A DNA stretch of 64,000 nucleotides from JANQTF01 sp041741415. GTDB taxonomy: Bacteria > Bacteroidota > Bacteroidia > J057. The number at the start of each line of letters is the position of its first letter. Positions within the stretch are counted from its first letter, which is position 1. The notes beneath the pieces are model-generated. The model had not been told where the DNA came from, made no database searches, and was given only the letters and a program-made list of their open reading frames with translations. The DNA lies in assembly GCA_041741415.1 (NCBI GenBank), contig JBGSKC010000035.1, positions 186,001 through 250,000 of the forward strand. The letters run 5' to 3'. Positions 53,356 to 62,776 of this stretch are shown in pieces. The position numbers and the translations under genes were made by a program.

Positions 53356-56300
53356 TTATTCCTTGGGCAACATCTCAGACGCGTGAACCGCCATCAGTAC
53401 CGGAACCTGGTAGAGGATATAGGCTAGTTCCGCAGAATGGGTGTTGGCCCGCCATTGGAACTGGACATCCTGATCATGCTGCGCCTTTACAGCCACTTCC
53501 TGTGGGGTGGAAGGAGCGCCAGGGCTTGTGAGGGCAACACTTTTTTCGCCGGGAACAAGTGATGTGCCGGGCGTGAGGGTATTCACCACATCGGTCCAGG
53601 AAAGTTCATTCCAGGTATTTAGAACAGATCCCGATGGCCGCGCCGATTCCTGCGGGATATCCAGCCCAAAGCGCGGGTCGCCGGGGCGCTCCTTGATCAC
53701 GAAAAACCATCCTGGATCTTCCTCCCCGGTTTTCGGGTCAGTTTGGCCTCCTTTCGCTTCCGCAGCTGTGATGTCAAAGCCGAAGAAGTAAATGTCGGGT
53801 GCGACTGAAGCCTCGTAGATTGGCGTTTTGACGAGGTCCTTGGGCGGGTTGCTTTCGCTGGCCTCCGGGATCGGTGCCAGTTGCCGTGGTTCGCTCCGGT
53901 TAATGCTGTTGTCGGTGTTGCGGTCCCAGGCTGCCCGGTGGGCATAGATTACGGCGTTGGGGTACTTTTTCAGCAGCTCCCCGCGAATGGTGAGAACCAG
54001 CTCTTCTTCCTTGTCGCCACCGGTTTCGCGATGGTCGTGGTCGCCTAATTCGCTGGTCAGGCTCCACTTGTGAAGCTCCGGGATGTCATACAAGCTTTCG
54101 CGCAGCGCAGCCTGGCTGGCCGCTGGTGTTGAAGGCAAAAAGTCGGAGACATCCCAAAACTGCCGGAAATAGGAGCCCCGTTGATCGGTTGGATATTCTC
54201 TCCAAAGCAGTTCTCTCGACATTTCATGGTTCAGTCCCACCATGTAGGCCTCGATGAACTTCTGGTTGGTTTCGAGCAGGGTAATGCTGTTTTGCTCAAT
54301 CAAATGGATATTCGGCAAAAAGAGCTCCGCCGAAATCTCCTTCAACGGCAGATACATCGGCAGGTCGATTTTGGGATAGGCCATGATACGATCGAACTGC
54401 TCTACCATTTGGGCCCAAAACACTTCCGGGATGCGAACTTGCATCTGAATGCGCGCCGGAATGGTCTTGAGCGGCTGGATCTGGGCCAAAGTATTGTTGG
54501 AAGCCATTGGCAATGGCAGAGGCTGGCGAACTTTCACGGGCAACTGCGCCACCGTTTCCTGAAACTGATACTGGTTTCGCAGGGCTGTCTTGAATTTTTG
54601 CGCCACGACGCCATCGCTGTCGCCAGTAGCCACAGGGCTGGTGTCACCGAGCGGGGTGAGCTTCAGATCTGGGATAGTGGGCATTTGGTCCACGATTTCC
54701 GGGCCCGCCTTGGCTGGGTCAAGGAGGTCTTTGACTTGCTCCTCCTCCAGGGCCTGGTCCATTTTCCGGTACAGCCAGAAAGCCAATGCCAGAAGCGCAA
54801 GCCCTACTCCGCTGCCAAGAATTTTGCTGAAGAAAAACAGCACCAGGCCCAGCACCAGCGCCACCAAAAACAGCAGCCAGCGCAGCCATGGATATTTTTT
54901 CAGGGCCTCCACTACCGGGGCTGGCAATGCTTCGGTGTGGAGTTGATCCCGGATGCCTTCTTTGCTGGGCAAGGAAGGTGAAAGCTCCCTTGGCGGGGCC
55001 GCGCTCACTTCTCCGCGGTTGATCCGGTCGAGGAGGTTGCCGAGTGGCAGCGCACCCGAAGGAAATAACAACCTGGCCATGCGCCCCCGCGGGCGGAGAG
55101 CCTGCCGGAATGGCTTGGACATCGTGGCCAGGGGCAGGGTGCTTTCCCTGGTTTGGTGGTGAAGAGTTAATCCTTCCTGCATCACCCGGCGGTGAACAGG
55201 AGCGGTGAGCATGAGAAACTGCTGCGGTGCAGCTTCTTTCATCGGGGCGAGGTGTTGCTTGTGCCAGCTTTTGCTTACCCAGGCTGCCATTAGTCCCCGC
55301 TCAATCCGTTGGTTGGCTTTGAGCACCTCGCCTACCTGTTCCCAGGCAGCCAGCATATAATCTTCCTGGTTTTTTTTCACCACCTCTGTTCCAAAGCCGG
55401 CGGGAACGCGGTAGCGGGGGTCCAAATTCAGCTCATGAATCCAGTTGCCCTGGTTGGGAAGATCGTTGCCGTCGCGGTCTTCGAGCAAGCGCCTCACCTC
55501 TGCATGCCAGCGACCGTAGAGCGGTGCGGTAATCAATGGGTTAGGGTCATTTTTTTGCCAATCCTCCAGGTCTGTGCTGGCGTTGGCATTTCCTGATTCT
55601 GTGTGGTCGTAGTCGTCGGGCAGGTTGATGAACTGGGCCAGGCCTTCCTGGAAAGGAGTTGGTCCCCCCAGGTCCCAGTTTTCGTATTTGAGCACCTCAG
55701 CCTTGTCCTCGTCGCTGAGGGTGTCAAACGGCACTTTAAGCGCGCCACCCAGGCGGAGAATGCCATTCAATTCGGCTTTGTCGATGGCTGGAACACCTGA
55801 ACCCGGGGTCCTCACGTCCATGTCACGGTTGCCCACGCGGGGATCAACAGGCTTGGGCTGCAGAAGCCTGACGAGGTATTCGAAATCGCCGAGGCTGCCG
55901 GTGCGGAAGTTCCAGCGGTGGTAGTAAGGGAAATTTTCCGGTTCGGCTTTGGCTCCTGCTGGATAGGTTTCCCAGGCTTCGAAGGTGGCAAATGGAGTTG
56001 CAGAAGGGTCCAGTCCCAGACCGGCAAGGCGCCCTGCCTCATAGGCCGGCATGAGGAAGGCCGTGTAGGAGGTGTTTGGGGCAAGGATGCGGGGTGAGAG
56101 CAGGCGTGAGCAGGCTTTGTCGCGGTTGGCAGCCAGCAAGTTGCTCAGGCGGCTGCCCAAAGCGGCGGCGTCGCTGCTGAAAACTTCGGTTTCGCTGGCC
56201 CCGAGATTGTCATAAACGTGCACGTGTGCCCAGGCCCAGAGGCTGTCGGCATGGGGAAATTTGCTTGCCGGGTTAGCAATGGTAACGAAGGGAAGCGGCC

Positions 56301-56724
56301 GGTTGAGCATGTTTTTTCCCTCCTCAAACTCGCCGTCTGCAAGTACCAGCAGCACCATCCATGGGCGAAGCTGCTGGCCGCTGGGCCGGGCAGGGGTATA
56401 GCGCCAGAGAAGGTCTTCGTCGTAAAATTCGACGAAGGGCATATAGTTGTTCTCGAAATTCGTAACCAGAGGCTGCGGCTCCACCCGGATAATGGCCTTG
56501 CTGTCCAGCCCGATGATATCGCCTGGCCCATACAAAGCCACAGGCTTGCTCACCGTGGCTTCCAGGTTGGCGTTCCCTTCAACCGGGGTGCCTTTGGCTT
56601 TGACCTGAATCTGCACAGAGGCCCTCAAGGCAACGCCTGCTGCCTGGTCATCCTCCTGGATGTATTGCCCCAGCCCCTGGCGAACCCAGGGCAGAAAAGA
56701 ATAGGTGGCGATGGGCTTGCTCAT
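53356..56724 (-). CDS. Giant-operon membrane protein, 1122 residues
   Basis: Its ATG overlaps the stop of the DUF6603-like gene (ATGA, 56721-56724), so translation is probably coupled. Two adjacent membrane helices lie in the middle (about 613-633 WLRWLLFLVALVLGLVLFFF and 635-653 LGSGVGLALLALAFWL), leaving large soluble halves. Residues 829-858 hold the most conserved-looking segment: VGLNHEMSRELLWREYPTDQ, then RGSYFRQFWDVS. The N-terminal half has beta-type sequence (LRPWMVLLVLADGEFEEG). It is the only member of the operon with membrane helices, hence the candidate anchor. No known family. Confidence 0.75.
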   Translation of the reverse strand: MSKPIATYSFLPWVRQGLGQYIQEDDQAAGVALRASVQIQVKAKGTPVEGNANLEATVSKPVALYGPGDIIGLDSKAIIRVEPQPLVTNFENNYMPFVEFYDEDLLWRYTPARPSGQQLRPWMVLLVLADGEFEEGKNMLNRPLPFVTIANPASKFPHADSLWAWAHVHVYDNLGASETEVFSSDAAALGSRLSNLLAANRDKACSRLLSPRILAPNTSYTAFLMPAYEAGRLAGLGLDPSATPFATFEAWETYPAGAKAEPENFPYYHRWNFRTGSLGDFEYLVRLLQPKPVDPRVGNRDMDVRTPGSGVPAIDKAELNGILRLGGALKVPFDTLSDEDKAEVLKYENWDLGGPTPFQEGLAQFINLPDDYDHTESGNANASTDLEDWQKNDPNPLITAPLYGRWHAEVRRLLEDRDGNDLPNQGNWIHELNLDPRYRVPAGFGTEVVKKNQEDYMLAAWEQVGEVLKANQRIERGLMAAWVSKSWHKQHLAPMKEAAPQQFLMLTAPVHRRVMQEGLTLHHQTRESTLPLATMSKPFRQALRPRGRMARLLFPSGALPLGNLLDRINRGEVSAAPPRELSPSLPSKEGIRDQLHTEALPAPVVEALKKYPWLRWLLFLVALVLGLVLFFFSKILGSGVGLALLALAFWLYRKMDQALEEEQVKDLLDPAKAGPEIVDQMPTIPDLKLTPLGDTSPVATGDSDGVVAQKFKTALRNQYQFQETVAQLPVKVRQPLPLPMASNNTLAQIQPLKTIPARIQMQVRIPEVFWAQMVEQFDRIMAYPKIDLPMYLPLKEISAELFLPNIHLIEQNSITLLETNQKFIEAYMVGLNHEMSRELLWREYPTDQRGSYFRQFWDVSDFLPSTPAASQAALRESLYDIPELHKWSLTSELGDHDHRETGGDKEEELVLTIRGELLKKYPNAVIYAHRAAWDRNTDNSINRSEPRQLAPIPEASESNPPKDLVKTPIYEASVAPDIYFFGFDITAAEAKGGQTDPKTGEEDPGWFFVIKERPGDPRFGLDIPQESARPSGSVLNTWNELSWTDVVNTLTPGTSLVPGEKSVALTSPGAPSTPQEVAVKAQHDQDVQFQWRANTHSAELAYILYQVPVLMAVHASEMLPKE

Positions 56725-59700
56725 GCTGCGGTATTGACTTCGAATTGAGGAATGATGTGTAACTGGTCGGCCTTGCGGCGGTCGCTGGCGATTTCGCGGG
56801 AAAGGAACTGCTGGGCCTCCAGATAGGAACCGAAATGGGCCTGCTCAGCAATGGCTTTGTTGTCTTTGGCAAACGCCACGCTGTAGCCGTCTTGCTGAAC
56901 TTTGATGGTTTCCTCAAATGGCTTCTTCATTTTCTCCTGCTGGAGCGAAAGCGCTGACATGCCCGCCGCAGATTTTTTGCTGAAATGGACAAACAGCCCG
57001 GCGAAGAATTTGAAGAAATGAAACACATGTCGCCGGAAAGCGGAATCGACGATGATTTGCTCATAGCGAACCTCCCTCCGCGCCATGAAGCCAGTGGCGA
57101 GGTCGGGGCCGTTGACACTTATTTCAACCCCGCTTTTTTGGTTCTCAAATGGCGGCAGGTCGAGCTTGTCGCTGTCGCTCAGTTTTTTGAACTGAGCCGT
57201 GGCAAACCGCTCGCGCAGGTCCTGCTTCACCTTCAGGTTGCCGGCAGAAATCTCCAGATCGAGCTGCTTCACATCCTGGGCAGCCTGCTCCCCGACCTTG
57301 TCGAAGGTGATGCCCAGCGGAATGGCCCGCTGCGAAATTTGCAGGGTCCCCACCGGGTGCAGCACAAGCAGGTCTTCTTCCAGCTTGCGGATCGAAGCCG
57401 ACAACTGCCCGCTGCCTGGCAGGGTGGCCTTCCAGTTTTTCAGGTCTTCCAGCTGCTGCACGAGCAGTGGCATAACGTTGATTTTGGGCAGGGTTTCTTT
57501 GTTGGATTCGCCGAAGGTCACATCCACATCCACCGAGATGTCGAAGAACAGCAGGGTGATCGTGGCCTCGCCCTGGATATGCCAAGGGGTTGGGCCCTCC
57601 AGCAAGCCCCGGAGGCGGATTCCAAACATGCCAAGCCCGAACACTTTGACCTCGAAACCGGCAGAGAATTCGATGACGAAATAGAAGGGTGAGAACTGGA
57701 ACAAAGCGTCAAAGCCGATGTAGCCCGACACGTTGATTGCGCTGAACCCGAAAAAGGCTTCGGCCCTGGCACCGAATTGAACGGTGTTGCTGGTCACAGC
57801 AAAGTAGGCCTCCACCCGCACCCTCGCCACGCTGGTGTCCACGATGCTGAGGGCAATGCGGGCTGGAGAAGGAAACGGCAATGCCGGGGCCTTGAAGCGG
57901 GGGTGGAACCCGCCGACCGATAGCACAAAATTGGGCTGGTCGCCGAAGTCCATCAAAAGGCCCATGTCGCCGTCGAGCGTGATGAAGAGGATCCGGGACT
58001 CGTAGAGGGAGGCGAAAAACCAAATTCGTTTTTTGTCAAATTCAATGGCCCCGATAAAGGTGACCTGAATGAGTATGAGGGCCTGATCTTCGGTTGGTAA
58101 ATTGAGGCGAATGCGGCCCAGAATGGCGATGTTTCCGGGAATTTCGATGATGATGCCCAGCGAAACTGAGATCAGCGTGGGGGTTCCCCAACCGATTTTG
58201 GCCATTGGCCCGATGAGGAATTTGCCCTCCTGAATCGGGAAAAAGCTTTTCAGGTCGCTGATGATCTTGGGTGCGTTAGCTACCACATCTTTGGGAAACA
58301 GCACGCTGTTGATTGCGCCAGTACGAACGTCTGCTGCCATGGCTTCGAGCATCATGGTTCTGTTCAACCCGATCAAGCCACCCACGCCGGCCAGCGTGAA
58401 GCCAAACCCAAGCTGGAAGCCAGGGAAAAACTCTGCCGTAATGATGATCAGCAGGGAAAAACCCGGACTGCCGTCGGGCATTTTGGTGTTGATGATGCCG
58501 ATGGCCTTGAGAGCAATAAAGCCGGAAAATACCAGCTCCAGCGCCCCGGCGTATTCGCCCTTGTCAAAATCGAAAAAGAGGTACCCGCCACCTTTGATCA
58601 CCCCGGCATCCACTACCAGGCCCACGCCATTCGGCGGCTTAAACCCGATGGTGAGGTCGAGTGGCCCGATGTTGCCATCGCCGTTGGGCGGAAACGAGAA
58701 TTTGGCGGTCATGCCGATGTTTTCCACCGTGGCTTGCAGCACACCAAGGTTGCCCTTGATGGTGGTGGCAAGGTCGAGGGGGAAGGCGCCATCCTTGGGT
58801 TTGAGCGCGATGAGCGCTTGCTGGATTTCCAGGATGCCGAGTTGTAGATGAGCAGGCAGGGCAATCTCCAGCCCGCTCGACCCGCCAAAATAAAGGCCCT
58901 GCTCCGTTGAGAAGCCCAGAACGAGGTCAAACCCGAGCTGAATGCCTTCGCCTGGGAGCAATTGTGCGATGAAGCCGTCGGCATCCTCGCCCGCCTTGAT
59001 GATGATTTTTCCTTGCCTGATGTCAAATTCGAAGAAAACCTCCAGCTTTCCCTGGTTGTGAAACCGGGTACCTACACCCACTCCTGCACCGCCCAGCTCC
59101 AGCCGCGAGGCGTTGGGGCTGCCTACCAGAATAAAGGGTTCGCCTTCTCTGCTCAGGGTGAGCTTGCCTAATATATCGCCCGACAACTGGGTGGGGGAAC
59201 TGCTGTCGAGTCCTGCAAAAAACTGGATGTTTTTGTTTGGCCGCACAATGATGCCCACGCCACCGGCAAAATCCACCTGGCCGGTGATGCTGAGGTCGAG
59301 CAGGTCGGAGATGGGGATTTCAAGGTCCACGCTGCCTCTGGCAAATGGCATGAGGGCAAAACCGGGCTTGTCGGAACCTGTTTCGGGCAAAAGAAAAAAG
59401 CCCAGGCCAATGGCTTCTTCGGTGGGGCCAAACTGGTCGCGGAACAGATAAATGACAAGCGCGCCGGTGAGGTCATCTTCGGGGCTGAGGGAGCCTTGGG
59501 TGAGGTTGTTAAGTGCGTTGTTGTTGAGCAATTCCATGCTGCCGGGAAAGCCCCAGGCTTCCAGGGTTTCCTCGATATTCCCCAGCAATTCCAGGCCTTT
59601 AAAATCGCTTTGGCCCCAGCGGTACATGTTCCGGTAGTATTCGAGCGGGTTTTGGAAAAACTGACCCAGTTCGCTCAGGGCAATTCTCCGGCGAAGGAAG

Positions 59701-60143
59701 GCAGGCCGCGTTCCCTGAGCTTCCACGGTTTCGAGGCGAATGATGCCGAGGGTGCGCAGCACGTGGCCGATTTTTGGCTGGTGGCTGAGCAGGTAATTGA
59801 CAAGCAGATATTCGACCAACTGCCCGGGCAGCTCATTTTTCATGTCGTTGGCCAGGCCGGGGGCATTTTTTAGGCCGTTAATCGCCTGAAAAGCGGCACG
59901 AATACCCTGAAAAAGCTGCTGCAGCGCGCCATCTGCCAGCTCGGATTGCCCGCTGGCGAGGCCTCCCACCTGCTGCACAGGGGCCTGAATGGCGTTGAGG
60001 CTGGCCGGAACGCTGCTCAGGTCCCAGCCGAGGTCTTCGAGAAAATCCCTCAGAGCATCGGGCGAGGAAAAGGCCGCCTCCAGCGGCTGGACGGCTTTGG
60101 CGAGTTGTTCGGCCAGTGCGGCCAGGGTGTCTTGCGCTGCCAT
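56721..60143 (-). CDS. DUF6603-like beta-rich giant protein, 1140 residues
   Basis: About 240 helical N-terminal residues lead into a long beta-rich region (roughly 270-880), in which hydrophobic and glycine residues alternate over many strands (GFSLLIIITAEFFPGFQLGF, LISVSLGIIIEIPG). I assign the later part (about 410-900) to DUF6603 from recalled patterns such as FGDQPNFVLSVGGFHPRF and FGARAEAFFGFSAINVSGYIG. A helical C-terminal region (LHPVGTLQISQRAIPLGITFDKVG and onward) follows. No signal peptide is evident, although such strands also occur in lipid-binding grooves and beta-solenoids. Function unknown. Second gene of the operon, 40 bp after the first. Confidence 0.78.
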   Translation of the reverse strand: MAAQDTLAALAEQLAKAVQPLEAAFSSPDALRDFLEDLGWDLSSVPASLNAIQAPVQQVGGLASGQSELADGALQQLFQGIRAAFQAINGLKNAPGLANDMKNELPGQLVEYLLVNYLLSHQPKIGHVLRTLGIIRLETVEAQGTRPAFLRRRIALSELGQFFQNPLEYYRNMYRWGQSDFKGLELLGNIEETLEAWGFPGSMELLNNNALNNLTQGSLSPEDDLTGALVIYLFRDQFGPTEEAIGLGFFLLPETGSDKPGFALMPFARGSVDLEIPISDLLDLSITGQVDFAGGVGIIVRPNKNIQFFAGLDSSSPTQLSGDILGKLTLSREGEPFILVGSPNASRLELGGAGVGVGTRFHNQGKLEVFFEFDIRQGKIIIKAGEDADGFIAQLLPGEGIQLGFDLVLGFSTEQGLYFGGSSGLEIALPAHLQLGILEIQQALIALKPKDGAFPLDLATTIKGNLGVLQATVENIGMTAKFSFPPNGDGNIGPLDLTIGFKPPNGVGLVVDAGVIKGGGYLFFDFDKGEYAGALELVFSGFIALKAIGIINTKMPDGSPGFSLLIIITAEFFPGFQLGFGFTLAGVGGLIGLNRTMMLEAMAADVRTGAINSVLFPKDVVANAPKIISDLKSFFPIQEGKFLIGPMAKIGWGTPTLISVSLGIIIEIPGNIAILGRIRLNLPTEDQALILIQVTFIGAIEFDKKRIWFFASLYESRILFITLDGDMGLLMDFGDQPNFVLSVGGFHPRFKAPALPFPSPARIALSIVDTSVARVRVEAYFAVTSNTVQFGARAEAFFGFSAINVSGYIGFDALFQFSPFYFVIEFSAGFEVKVFGLGMFGIRLRGLLEGPTPWHIQGEATITLLFFDISVDVDVTFGESNKETLPKINVMPLLVQQLEDLKNWKATLPGSGQLSASIRKLEEDLLVLHPVGTLQISQRAIPLGITFDKVGEQAAQDVKQLDLEISAGNLKVKQDLRERFATAQFKKLSDSDKLDLPPFENQKSGVEISVNGPDLATGFMARREVRYEQIIVDSAFRRHVFHFFKFFAGLFVHFSKKSAAGMSALSLQQEKMKKPFEETIKVQQDGYSVAFAKDNKAIAEQAHFGSYLEAQQFLSREIASDRRKADQLHIIPQFEVNTAA

Positions 60144-60183
60144 GAGGAGAGGGCGGTGAGGGAATGAAAGAAAGGGAAAAAGG

Positions 60184-61344
60184 TCAGGCGGTTTCGAAGA
60201 AGCGACTGTCGCTCGTATCGAGAGTCGTAAGAATGGCGGCGTGTGCCGAACCGTCGTTGGGGTAGAAGTTGAACATCAGGTTGCCGCTAGCTCTGTCGGT
60301 AATGGGAATGGCCAGGGTATAGACATAGCGAATGCCGGTAGCCACGAGGGTGGTTCGCCTGCGGTTGAGGCTGAAAGTCCAGGTGTAACCATCGAGAAAA
60401 GCCTGCTTGGAGGCATAGCCCTGCCGCACAAAAGCCGGGAAGGGGTGGTCAGGGCTGAAAGAACTTTCAACGTCATCATCACGGAACCGCAGGTTTCCCA
60501 GGTGGGTGTCAAGGGCCGTCAATTGATCGGCCTGGTTGCCGGGAGCAGTACCGGTAATGGGGATCCGAAGCACAAGCCTGTCGGGCCGAACGCGAAACTC
60601 GCGCTCCACTTCGATGGTGCTTCTGCGGCCAAGGGTAATGCCAAGCCGGGCACGCACGTCAAATTTTTGGGTGCTTCGGATTGTTCTCGGGATCCAGGCT
60701 TCCAGGTCGGGCTGGGGCACATTGGTGCCGTCGTAATACTGTGGGGTAGTGGCCATCAGTGCTGTGATAAGTTCGGCACGGGTGGCAAAACGGGTGGGGT
60801 TCATCGCCCGGAACTGGTACTGCATGCTTTCGAAAACCCCGTAATGGCGATGATGGTAGAGGTAGTGGAAATGTTTGGGTGCCGTTACGTTGATAGCCGC
60901 TCCCATGGCAAAGATCATATTGCCGAGAAATGGCAGGGCCTTTCCAATGTTGCAGCCTTTGATGTGAACGTAGCGATTGGGGGGATCGCCCGGAGTGTGG
61001 CCCATGGTGGCATCGGCCAGGATGATTTCTTTGGCAGGATCTGTATAGCTGTCTTCAAGGAGCTCATAGGTGGTAGCGCCCTTCTGACCGCGGTGGAGCG
61101 GCACAAAAAAATCTCCCCCGTCGTTGGCATGGCCCGCAATCAGCACGTCGCCAATTGGCCTGGTGATGGAAGGGGAATTGTTGAGGTGATCCACAAAATC
61201 GTGGAGGCACTGGATAGACCTTCGCCTTGGGATACGCGTGGTGTTGGGCCGCCGGTCAAACATCTGGTGGGCGAGGCGGTCATACAAGGTATTGGTTACC
61301 CTGTCTTTACCGGGTTTTCCCGGGGCAAAGGCGTAATCTTCCAT
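60184..61344 (-). CDS. Putative clan CD (caspase/CHAT-like) cysteine peptidase, first operon gene
   Basis: A 386-residue protein without a signal peptide. A strand-plus-His motif, IGDVLIAGHANDGG (His72), is followed 59 residues later by a strand-plus-Cys motif, RYVHIKGCNIGKALPFLGN (Cys131), then a helix and the strand AAINVTAPKHF. The GH...(G)C-x2-G order matches the catalytic dyad layout of caspases, CHAT and gingipain-type peptidases. The C-terminal 200 residues (EAWIPRTIRSTQKFDVRARLGITLG...TWTFSLNRRRTTLVATGIRYVYTLAIPI) form a beta-rich domain of unknown role. The assignment rests on motif order only. It leads the operon, 40 bp ahead of the DUF6603-like gene. Confidence 0.55.
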   Translation of the reverse strand: MEDYAFAPGKPGKDRVTNTLYDRLAHQMFDRRPNTTRIPRRRSIQCLHDFVDHLNNSPSITRPIGDVLIAGHANDGGDFFVPLHRGQKGATTYELLEDSYTDPAKEIILADATMGHTPGDPPNRYVHIKGCNIGKALPFLGNMIFAMGAAINVTAPKHFHYLYHHRHYGVFESMQYQFRAMNPTRFATRAELITALMATTPQYYDGTNVPQPDLEAWIPRTIRSTQKFDVRARLGITLGRRSTIEVEREFRVRPDRLVLRIPITGTAPGNQADQLTALDTHLGNLRFRDDDVESSFSPDHPFPAFVRQGYASKQAFLDGYTWTFSLNRRRTTLVATGIRYVYTLAIPITDRASGNLMFNFYPNDGSAHAAILTTLDTSDSRFFETA

Positions 61345-61698
61345 GTTAACTTTCAGCTAGCGAGTAGAACAATGAACATTCCCGGTCTGGAAGCCAAATG
61401 CTTGAAAGAACTGTTTTATTCACACTTGCCGTACTTTCCCATGTTCGGCCAATTGAATGTAGAGAAAATTTTGGTTCTGCGATGCACGCAGCTCGTTGAT
61501 TTTTAGCGCTTTCGCCAGAAATCAAATCCATACCCCCGAATGCCTGCCTTTCCTTGTCTCTATGACGGCCAACAAGGGAAGATTACCGCCCTGGCTCAAC
61601 CTTTCGTTCGCATGGCGCAAAGTTTCCATTCGCTGCCTTCTTCCTCTTTCTGCCTTTTTCCTAATTTGACCCTTTATTTCCACCCCCCGATCGATTTC
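61345..61698. other. Intergenic region upstream of the giant operon
   Basis: This 354-bp divergent region should hold the operon promoter. The minus strand has a TACATTCA box (61454-61461, close to TAnnTTTG) about 110 bp before the first ATG, without a clear -33 element. Short frames exist: a 61-codon minus-strand ATG frame (61346-61531) whose stop lies 1 bp before the operon's first ATG, a plus-strand 44-codon frame (61372-61506), and a minus-strand tail ending LAEHGKVRQV. None has family support; the first is worth noting because it would be coupled to the operon. Confidence 0.35.
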
Positions 61699-62766
61699 AT
61701 GGGTCAGCACATTTTTTTTCCCAAATTATGCCCCCAGTGTGGTGACCAATTGCTGTTTGGCAAGGGGAAAAAGGAGCTGTCCTGCAAAAAATGCGGCTAT
61801 GCCCGCGCCCTGCAGAAAGACAGCGACCAGGTGGTGGAAAAGGCCCTGGCGGCAGGGGCACCTTTCGACAAATTCACCCGCGGAATGGGGCAGGGAATGC
61901 AGGCGCTTGCCTGCGGAAAATGTAAAGCCCAGCTCGCCATCCCCTACGGGGATCAGCTTGCGCTCTGTCCTTCCTGTGCCCATGATGAGCTGGCTTCCGT
62001 GGAAATGTCTGCCGTTTCGCTGGAGCCCAAAGACCTGCTTCCCTTTTTGATTCCCCGGTCGCGGGCCACGGGTATTTTGCGGAAACACCTGCGCAAAAGC
62101 CGGCCGTGGATGCTGCCCAAGGCCTTGTTTTCGGTGCTGCGCGAAGACCGGCTGCTGGCCATGTACATCCCGGCCCACGTGCTGGACGCCTATGCCCGGG
62201 TGAGCTGGAAGGCCAAAGCTGCCTACAGGATCCCGGTGGCGGGCAAAGCTCAGATCGAGGAGCGGGAGGTCTGGGAACCTGTGGTGGGATACTGGGAAAA
62301 TTTTTTTGAAGATCAGTTTTTTCTCACCTCCAGCCTCGTCGATTCTAAGGCCTTTGCCCTCATCAACGACTATGCCCTGCGGGACCTGGTGGGATATGAT
62401 CCCCGGTATTTGGGATCTTTTCCGGCGGAAATCTGCACCAAAGACCCGCTGGCATCGCTCAAGGAAATGGAAAAATCAATTGATGAGCAGATCAAGGCGG
62501 CGGCCACGAGCCGGATCAAGGGGGAGAAAATCGACGAGCTGAAGATCCTGGCAGAAAAGGACGCAATTAGTTTCCGGCAGATTCTGCTGCCCGTCTGGAA
62601 AGCGAGTTTTACTTACCACGGCCGCAGCTTTGTGTACCTGATCAATGGCCGCACCGGCAAGGTCACGGGCGACAAGCCCCTCTCCGTGAAGCGGATCATC
62701 GCGCTGGGCCTCGGCATTTTGCTGGCGATGGTGCTGCTGGTGCTGGCGTCGCTGGGGTGGAGGTGA
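61699..62766 (+). CDS. Zinc-ribbon membrane protein, unknown function
   Basis: A 355-residue protein from the ATG at 61699; the open frame upstream is low-quality sequence. Two CxxC zinc ribbons are visible: LCPQCGDQLLFGKGKKELSCKKCG (about 10-34) and LACGKCKAQLAIPYGDQLALCPSCA (about 73-97). A middle region (LLPFLIPRSRATGILRKHLRKSRPWMLPKA) resembles proteins annotated as zinc-finger membrane proteins near helicase-like genes, with no proven role. A single C-terminal helix (IIALGLGILLAMVLLVLASLGW) anchors it, so the bulk is cytoplasmic. It is divergent from the giant operon. Confidence 0.8.
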   Translation: MGQHIFFPKLCPQCGDQLLFGKGKKELSCKKCGYARALQKDSDQVVEKALAAGAPFDKFTRGMGQGMQALACGKCKAQLAIPYGDQLALCPSCAHDELASVEMSAVSLEPKDLLPFLIPRSRATGILRKHLRKSRPWMLPKALFSVLREDRLLAMYIPAHVLDAYARVSWKAKAAYRIPVAGKAQIEEREVWEPVVGYWENFFEDQFFLTSSLVDSKAFALINDYALRDLVGYDPRYLGSFPAEICTKDPLASLKEMEKSIDEQIKAAATSRIKGEKIDELKILAEKDAISFRQILLPVWKASFTYHGRSFVYLINGRTGKVTGDKPLSVKRIIALGLGILLAMVLLVLASLGWR

Positions 62767-62776
62767 GCTCCGCCTT

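Noticed and set aside
45989..61344. Contractile injection or type VI secretion cluster
   Set aside because: No sheath, tube, baseplate, VgrG or AAA+ ATPase signature is present in any of the five proteins.
60241..61506. 421-residue open frame on the plus strand
   Set aside because: It is antisense to the clan CD-like gene and its sequence is the low-order shadow of that frame.
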